From: Malachius bipustulatus
Taxonomy: Eukaryota; Arthropoda; Insecta; Coleoptera; Melyridae
Assembly (NCBI GenBank): GCA_910589415.1
Contig: OU342639.1
Span: forward strand, 27,102,268 to 27,166,267
Direction: 5' to 3'
DNA length: 64,000 bases
Below are positions 57,465 to 64,000 of this stretch, piece by piece; the stretch's first letter is position 1, and the number at the start of each line of letters is the position of its first letter. The notes below the pieces were generated by a model. The model worked only from the letters and a program-made list of their open reading frames with translations. It was not told the origin of the DNA and searched no databases. The position numbers and the translations under genes are program-made.

Positions 57465-58315
57465 TATACAGGGTGAGTCATCTAGCTTAATCTTCAAGCC
57501 CGGATATCTCTGTTGGTAAGCCAGATACAAAAAAATTGTGCAGACAAATGTTGTTCAAGACAATGGGGGTCATCTGACTGTACTGATGACTTTGACCTTG
57601 TGGACCATTTCATGGCCATTTGAAGGCGAAGGTTGTTTTTTTAAATAGGACACCCTGTATATTTTTGTTTTTTGATATTTCCCGAGAAAATCCAATAAGA
57701 ATGGTTTTTACAGTTGCAGTGTAAAATGAGTGGGTTATGAGTTATAAACAACTGAAAATCGCAGTTTCTCATTTTAAAAGCATCGTACATCGGAAACGGC
57801 TCCAACTATCGGAAAACGGCTTACATGTCCCTATCCTAATTTTTCATGTAGTATCCTACTGTGTGGATCAAATTTTTATACAAGGCAATTCAAAATCTGG
57901 TAATTTTCTTCACTCTGTATTAAAATTTCAACCGCATAGTAGGATACTACATGAAAAACTAGGGTAGGGACATGTAAGCCGTTTTCCGATAGTTGGAGCC
58001 GTTTCCGATGTACAATGCTTTTAAAATGAGCAACTGCAATTTTCAGTTGTTTATAACTCATAACCCACTCATTTTAGACTGCAACTGTAAAAACCATTCT
58101 TATTGTATTTTCTCGGGATATATCAAAAAACAACAATATACAGGGTGTCCTATTTAAAAAACAACCTTCACCTTCAAATGACCATGAAATTGGTCCACAA
58201 GGTCAAAGTCATCAGATGACCCCCATTGTCTTGAACAACATTTGTCTGCACAATTTTTTTGTATCTGGCTTACCAACAGAGATATCCGGGCTTGAAGATT
58301 AAGATGACTCACCCT
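57465..58315. mobile_element. Fold-back element, about 850 bases
   Basis: TATACAGGGTGAGTCATCT at the left is mirrored by AGATGACTCACCCT at the right. The arms match almost throughout, with the centre near 57890. Internal CACCCTGTATA (57650) and its inverse (58138) show one element inserted in another. Nearly the same peptide can be read from both strands, as expected of palindromic arms. Confidence 0.92.
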
Positions 58316-58323
58316 CTACCAAC

Positions 58324-59372
58324 TATAGTGTTAACTGCCAACTTACAAAATAAAGGAGGTGCTTTTACGACTTATTCTAAGAAGACAAGTTCATATTAAC
58401 ATGGATCCGCAAACGCACCGTTTTCGAGATACAGGGGTGTTCAAAAAATGGCTTTTTCTTACTTTTTCTGCGATATCTCAAGAACCGTTAGACCTACAGG
58501 CTCCAACTTTTAGCACAGATTTTTACATTAATAATAGCTACTCTTAAGGCTCCAAACTAATGTTGTAAGATATGCCAGTGGTATAGAGATTTTAAGGTTG
58601 CGTAAAAGTTTCACCCCCTCTAACTTTTACGGCACTAAAAAAATTATCATTTTGAGAGCAAATTTCAAAGCGCCAATGTTTTTTTACACAATAAAGTACT
58701 CCTGGTCAAAAGCTGTAGAAGCCACCGTTCTCGAGAAAAAAAGGTATTTTATGATCAAAAACGTACCGAATTCAACATGAACAAAAAAAATATTCTCAAA
58801 ATTTTCCCTACTGTAACATTGCACAAAATCAAATTTGCATCTATTTTTCTTGTACCAGATTGTTTTCAACTTCGTCTAGAATAAATACATAATAAATAAA
58901 ATAAAAGAAATACATTTGTTTCTGTTCATGTTGAATTCGGTACGGTTTTTTATCATAAAATGCCGTTTTTCTCGAGAACTGTGGCTTCTACAGCTTTTGA
59001 CCAAAGTACTTTTTTGTGTAAAAAACATTGGCGCTTTGAAATTTGCTCTCAAAATGACAATTTTTCCAGTGCCGTAAAAGTTAGGGTGGGGGGGTGAAAA
59101 CCTTACGCAACCCTAAAATCTCCACCACTGGCATATCTTAGAACATTATTTTATAGCCTCAAAAGTAGCTATTATTATTGTAAAAATCTGTACAAAAGTT
59201 GGAGTCTGTATCTCAAACGGTTCTTGCGATATCGCAAAAAAAGTAAGAAAAAAACCATTTTTTTGAATTGTATCTCGAAAACGGTGAATTTTAATATCAC
59301 TCTTTTTTCTTAGAATAAGTTGAAAAATCACCTCCTTTATTTTGTACTAGTTGGTAGTTAACACCCTGTATA
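58324..59372. mobile_element. Fold-back element, about 1050 bases
   Basis: TATAGTGTTAACTGCCAAC (left, first bases mutated) pairs with GTTGGTAGTTAACACCCTG then TATA at the right. The arms share AAATAAAGGAGGTG, TTTTCGAGATACAG, and a CCAGTGG(T/A)-containing segment in inverse. The loop is about 58790-58920. Confidence 0.88.
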
Positions 59373-59860
59373 TAGAATTCACCTAGTCAAACAATATTTT
59401 CAAATAACTTTTCCTAAAAACTTGAAAATAAACCAGATAAATCCTTTGGAATTAAAAAAAGTCCAGCCCTGTGATAAATGTGCATGAAGGTTTGATAGCA
59501 TCAGCATCTATAAGTCAAGAAAATTTGTCAAAATTGTACTTTCATCATGACTTTAAATAGGCATGCAAATTCCATGCACATGAAAAAAATTAACTTTTGA
59601 GTGCAACAATATTATTAGTGAAGTTTGATTGAGTTTTTCTAGACTTTGTTTTTTCTTATTTTCGTTTATTTCCTGTTATTTTGGTTTTGTTTCCTAGATA
59701 ACCTTATGTATTGGAATTGTTTTGTTTCTTTTTATTGTCTATCGAAATCAGTTTGGTTGACTGACTTTATCACAGGAGTAGACTTTTTTTCCAAAGAATT
59801 TCTGGCTTATTCAAGAAAAGTTATTTGAAAACAATGCTTGCCTTGAATTGAATAGTAATT
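59373..59860. other. Stretch without a recognised gene
   Basis: The Phe-rich frame at 59646-59828 is T-rich sequence, not a gene. Confidence 0.4.
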
Positions 59861-60459
59861 CTACAGGGTGTTACAAAAAAGGAGGTCAAACCCTTGGCCA
59901 CAGATTGCTGGGCCAAAAATAATGACCCTTTCCTTATGCCATTTTTCACATAGGCGTCCCATTTTCAAGATACAGGGTGTCAAACTTTAAATAAAAAAAA
60001 AGTTTTTTATCAATAACTCCGTTATTTTTTAAGATACTCACTTGAAAATTTGCATAGCCTTCTTTCTTATGCAGACACACATTTTTAGGAAAAAAAATCA
60101 AAGAAACTCCAAGCGCGAGCGCACGAAAGGGGGTTTATGGCAGACCTTGGCCCCCCAACATTTTTCTGCGTACGCCTATGGCTCTGATGTATGGTTTTTT
60201 TGATTGAGCGTTTATTTGTTTTACTATCCTCACTCTTATAACATTTTGATTTAGGCCTTCGTTTACGAGATATATCAACATGTTTGGGGTGTGTCATTGA
60301 TCAACTTACTGATATTTAAATTTCCCAATTTTTTTTTGCAGGGAAATGGATTGAAGCGCGGTTTATCTCTCTAGGGGGTGGTTTTTGGCCGTTTTGAGGG
60401 GTTACGCAACCCCAAAGAGAAATTCTGACAACGGCATCGTGTTCAGCATCCTCGAAAAC

Positions 60460-60477
60460 GGGGGGGGGGGGGGGGGG
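60460..60477 (+). repeat. G18 homopolymer
   Basis: Eighteen consecutive G, mirrored by 16 C at 61480-61495. Capable of G-quadruplex formation; a probable assembly and replication trouble spot. Confidence 0.95.
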
Positions 60478-60894
60478 AAGTAATCTTGTTCCGGCTCAAA
60501 ATATTTACAATTTTCGGGTTTTTTTTCCGACTCACACACGCTACTATTGTTAGAAGTTATAGTGTTTATTTTGAATTTATTTTATAATGGGTTTTTGAGA
60601 CATAATTATGTTATTTTAGAGGTTATTTTTGTAAAACTCATAAAAATAAAAAAATTATTTTCCTCCATATCCTTAGTTTTATTTATATTTGTTGTCTATT
60701 GTAGGTCTTAGAAAATCCCAAATTATATTACAGAATTCTGTATGAGGTGGTAGATTCAAGCCCGTTTCTGTAACCCTTCTAACACCCGATTTTTTAAATT
60801 TTAAATTTAACACAGTTTAAAAAAAATATAAAATGTTTCAAGATCAGCAGTTAATGAATTTTAGTATATGAAAATATAGCTTGCGAGAATTAGG

Positions 60895-60985
60895 GGAATT
60901 AGTAGGAAATTAGGGGAATTACTAGGGAATTAGGGGAATTACAAGGGAATTAGAGGAATTAGAAAGAATCTTGGGAATTAGTGTA
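60895..60985 (+). repeat. Short tandem repeat GGGGAATTA in the palindrome spacer
   Basis: Seven or eight diverged units of AATTAGGGGAATTA with small linkers. No coding potential. Confidence 0.85.
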
Positions 60986-61959
60986 CAAAATTTTTTCTGC
61001 GGTTTACCCCTGGACTAGAACCCATGATTTCCTATTTGTTATTCATTTTTGCTCGAGCATTCCACTCCTAAAGAAATATTTATTAGGTACCGGTAAGATT
61101 GTTGATTGACACCCTCTGTTCCCCTCCACTAAGTCAGGTCATTGGTCACGTTAGGATTTTTTTATCTTAAAATTTTACTTTTCTTCTTTAATTTTATTGA
61201 AATTTCAAGGGGAAAAAAACCTACCCTGATCTACCTAAGATCTACCTAAGACCTACAATAGACAACAAATATAAATAAAACTAAGGATACGGAGGAAAAT
61301 AATTTTTTTTATTTTTATGAGTTTTACAAAAATAACCTCGAAAATAACATAATTATGTCTCAAAAACCCATTATAAAATAAATTCAAAATAAACACTATA
61401 ACTTCTAACAATAGTAGCGTGTGTGAGTCGGAAAAAAACCCGAAAATTGTAAATATTTTGAGCCGGAACAAGATTACTTCCCCCCCCCCCCCCCCGTTTT
61501 CGAGGATGCTGAACACGATGCCGTTGTCAGAATTTCTCTTTGGGGTTGCGCAACCCCTCAAAACGGCCAAAAACCACCCCCTAGAGAGATAAACCGCGCT
61601 TCAATCCATTTCCCTGCAAAAAAAAATTGGGAAATTTAAATATCAGTAAGTTGATCAATGACACACACCCAAACATGTTGATATATCTCGTAAACGAAGG
61701 CCTAAATCAAAATGTTATAAGAGTGAGGATAGTAAAACAAATAAACTCTCAATCAAAAAAACCATACATCAGAGCCATAGGCGTACGCAGAAAAATGTTG
61801 GGGGGCCAAGGTCTGCCATAAACCCCCTTTCGTGCGCTCGCGCTTGGATTTTCTTTGATTTTTTTTCCTAAAAATTTGTGTCTACATAAGAAAGAAGGCT
61901 ATGCAAATTTTCAAGTGAGTATCTTAAAAAATAACGGAGTTATTTTTTTTTTATTTATT

Positions 61960-62345
61960 TATATTTATTTTTTAACGGAGAACAACATAAAAAAAACAAT
62001 ATGGTGGCCATAAGAAAAACGAAAGTTGACTATGAAAATCCTGGGATCTAGTCGGCTTTGAAAATTTTTGAAATATCAGATGGGTAGCTCTTGCCGACTT
62101 ATGTAAGTCCACAAAAATTATTTATTAATCTCCAATAATAAAAAAGATATGGAAAAAATAAGAAATCTCGATTTTTCAGTTTTTTCAGGATATTTCAGGA
62201 ACGGTCACAGATATTTTGCATGTCTTGACTGATTCGAGATGGCCACAAAATTGCGCTTCTTTGGACTTGTTTAACCGACCATGTATCTGTTAGCGTTAAG
62301 AGATAGCAATATAGAGAAGGATACATGGTGCAGCCTGTATGTCTG
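61960..62345. mobile_element. Half fold-back (right arm) of the AAAGTTGACT family
   Basis: It matches the right arm of 50568-51570, including GGAACGGTCACAGATAT and GATAGCAATATAGAGAAGG, and ends GGTGCAGCCTGTATG. The left arm is absent. Confidence 0.8.
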
Positions 62346-62508
62346 AAAAATTGAAAATAATTCACCAACAGCAACGTATAGTAGGTACCTAAATTATATT
62401 TGCTGGGATGGTATATCGCTGCTGACCGCCTCGAGCCCCCTCATGCCAACGTCATGTATTTAAAAAATACACTAATAAACACTTTACCAGCTATTCATTC
62501 GGGTATTG

Positions 62509-63210
62509 TATACAGTGTGTTGAAAAACTCTTGAAAAAAAATGAATGACACGTTATTCAGCATTGAAAAAGAAGACTACCCTACTTTCAATTTTCCCTCA
62601 GAGAATATAAAATTCTAATTTTGAGTACACAAATCAAAATTATTATGAAATTTCACAATAAAACGACAAAATATGACAAATATTTTAGAAGCTATGTGTG
62701 CTATGTGTAAAAAAGGTGGTTAAACAGTGTTATGACAATTTATGGACTGTATAAAGATAAATTAAATTTCACCTACCTTCGTGCTGGCTGCTTACATGGT
62801 GATCTTTGAGCACTTTGATTATTGAGCTAGGAAAAAAAAAGGTTGGGGGTAGGAAGGAACAAAGGAATGTAAAAGGTTGCTCTAATTTGAACTCGCGAAA
62901 AATGGTTTACTTGAGAAAACAACAAATATTATAATTGGATGATTTATTCGCGACGACTCAAGGTTGAGTACTGCTCGATGAGTAAGTGAATTAATCTTCC
63001 GGTAAAATCTTATAATTGATAACAAATTCGTAACAACCAGTACAGCTGTTTCAAGCCAAAACAAACAGAGTTAAATTCATTTGCAATACACAAAAAATAG
63101 AGGTGAGAAAAAAATTACAACTGGAATCATTGGTACCAGCAGGTTGGCAAAGTGGATTTTTGCTATAAGTACGAATTTTTTTGCACTCTCATTGTCTGTG
63201 GTTTTTAGAA
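62509..63210. mobile_element. Diverged third copy of the ACAGGGTGTTTAAAAA element
   Basis: TATACAGTGTGTTGAAAAAC start; it shares AAATCAAAATTATTATGAAAT and TTTGCACTCTCATTG with 35940-36330 and its unit B copy. Confidence 0.6.
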
Positions 63211-64000
63211 ATTCGCTAGTTTATTATTAAAGACAAAAATATAGAAATGATACCGTAGGAATCATAAATGATCATGAAAGAATTTTCAAAGACGTGCTTT
63301 TTTATTAGGAGCTTCATTTTTGAGATAGCCGTTGTTAAATGACAGAAAGTAGTGAAAATAGTCAATTTTTGCCGTACATCGAACCGAGATGTTGATGTTT
63401 ATAAAGTCGAAAATTTTGAATAGTGCCTGCTTGCACAGGACGATTTTTTTGACGATTTCGGATTTAAGTTATTTAGGCCACAAACTATGATTCCTGAAAA
63501 GTTCATCCAGGTAATCTAAAAGGCTCACAGAATCGTTTTTTAAGCGACTTTTAATAATTATTCTAGCACTCTACTTAATACCAAAATGTAGGAACACATA
63601 CAGTTACACAGCAGTAGAATAGCACCACATTACAATAAAACGCACTAAATGTGTCGGCGTTTCCGAGTTGGTCCAAATTACCTAAGTGACCCTTCGACTC
63701 TACCGGTGGTCTTATAATCCTGAAACTCAGTTGGGCCAAGAAATTTCTAGATACCGTTGAAGCCATTGGAGACTTGGTTGATTATTATCCGAGTTATTTG
63801 CATGCTCTTGTATGGCTACGTTGCCAGATTTTACAGAAATTTCTATTTTCTACATTAAATAAAATTGAAAAAAATAAATAAATAATATTAATACTTGATG
63901 TATTATTTTTTTCTTGTTCTCTCAAATACATCATCAAGCCCTTAGTGCATTTTCAATTATTTTATACTATACTTACAGTAGAAACATGAAACATCAATAG
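63211..64000. other. Right-edge stretch without a recognised gene
   Basis: Mixed AT-rich sequence. The minus frame at 63575-63766 has no domain. Confidence 0.35.

Larger units (their letters stand above)
60013..61942. repeat. Giant near-perfect palindrome, arms about 700 bases
   Basis: The left arm 60013-60711 and right arm 61246-61942 are nearly identical in inverse, with only scattered single-base differences. A 534-base spacer lies between. The left side continues outward as a CAGGGTG-type element end (59866, CTACAGGGTGTTACAAA), while the right side is cut off by another half element. Each arm holds a homopolymer (18 G at 60460-60477; 16 C at 61480-61495) and a GCGCGAGCGCACGAAAGG segment. 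Confidence 0.93.

Noticed and set aside
57737..58061. Nearly identical peptides encoded on opposite strands
   Set aside because: They are the two arms of a fold-back read in opposite directions, not a gene pair.
60085..61821. Minus frames at 60085-60297 and 61253-61570 and plus frame at 61627-61821
   Set aside because: All lie in the arms of the large palindrome; they use unrelated frames and cross the poly-C tract.
1306..63210. CRISPR array
   Set aside because: The repeats are inverted or widely spaced mobile-element copies; no regular short repeats with unique spacers, and the sequence is eukaryotic.

Overview
The window looks like non-coding-rich nuclear DNA of an insect. It is AT-rich throughout. 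It carries wrecks of typical insect mobile elements: a Jockey/CR1-group LINE, an RTE LINE, an R1-group LINE, a gypsy element with an env-like frame, and Tc1/mariner transposases. Its few believable genes have short introns with canonical GT-AG borders. Order and species cannot be fixed from the sequence; beetles and hemipterans are the groups I would test first. No bacterial operon, rRNA or CRISPR array is visible.

Layout. 1-10060: nested inverted-repeat (fold-back) elements with CAGGGTG-type ends beside TATA, two of them split by LINE fragments. 10061-15960: mostly unique DNA with one probable signal-peptide exon (minus strand, 12272-12428), a pyrimidine-rich tract and a hAT-like MITE. 15961-22160: a tandem/dispersed repeat family, another large fold-back and a THAP-like remnant. 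22180-28140: minisatellites, an internally deleted R1-type LINE, a mariner scrap and a decayed gypsy/errantivirus-like provirus. 28141-30500: little beyond fold-backs. 30681-47130: a head-to-tail tandem duplication (unit A 30681-37350, unit B 37397-47130). 47465-64000: more fold-backs, a 261-residue cysteine-rich secreted/GPI-type protein gene, a two-exon 100-residue membrane protein gene, and a near-perfect palindrome with about 700-base arms.

Genes. Four genes are well supported. Two are paralogous microproteins (70 and 66 residues), one in each unit of the tandem duplication. Each has one membrane segment followed by a Cys-rich CRCCKSC motif. They were found by reading across a short intron. 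All three length differences between their coding parts are multiples of three and the introns differ by five bases, which is strong evidence for coding. The third is the 261-residue intronless Cys-rich protein and the fourth the 100-residue membrane protein. A fifth, weaker call is the GC-rich first exon at 12272-12428. All five would act at the cell surface or in the secretory pathway. Nothing in the sequence shows that they work together.

Most of the window is mobile-element debris. The two duplication units act as mutual filled/empty sites, so two insertions in unit B can be delimited almost to the base: a CAGGGTG fold-back with TATA flanks, and a 1686-base element with CTGCCGTGTTAACC ends and an AATA target duplication that I do not recognise.
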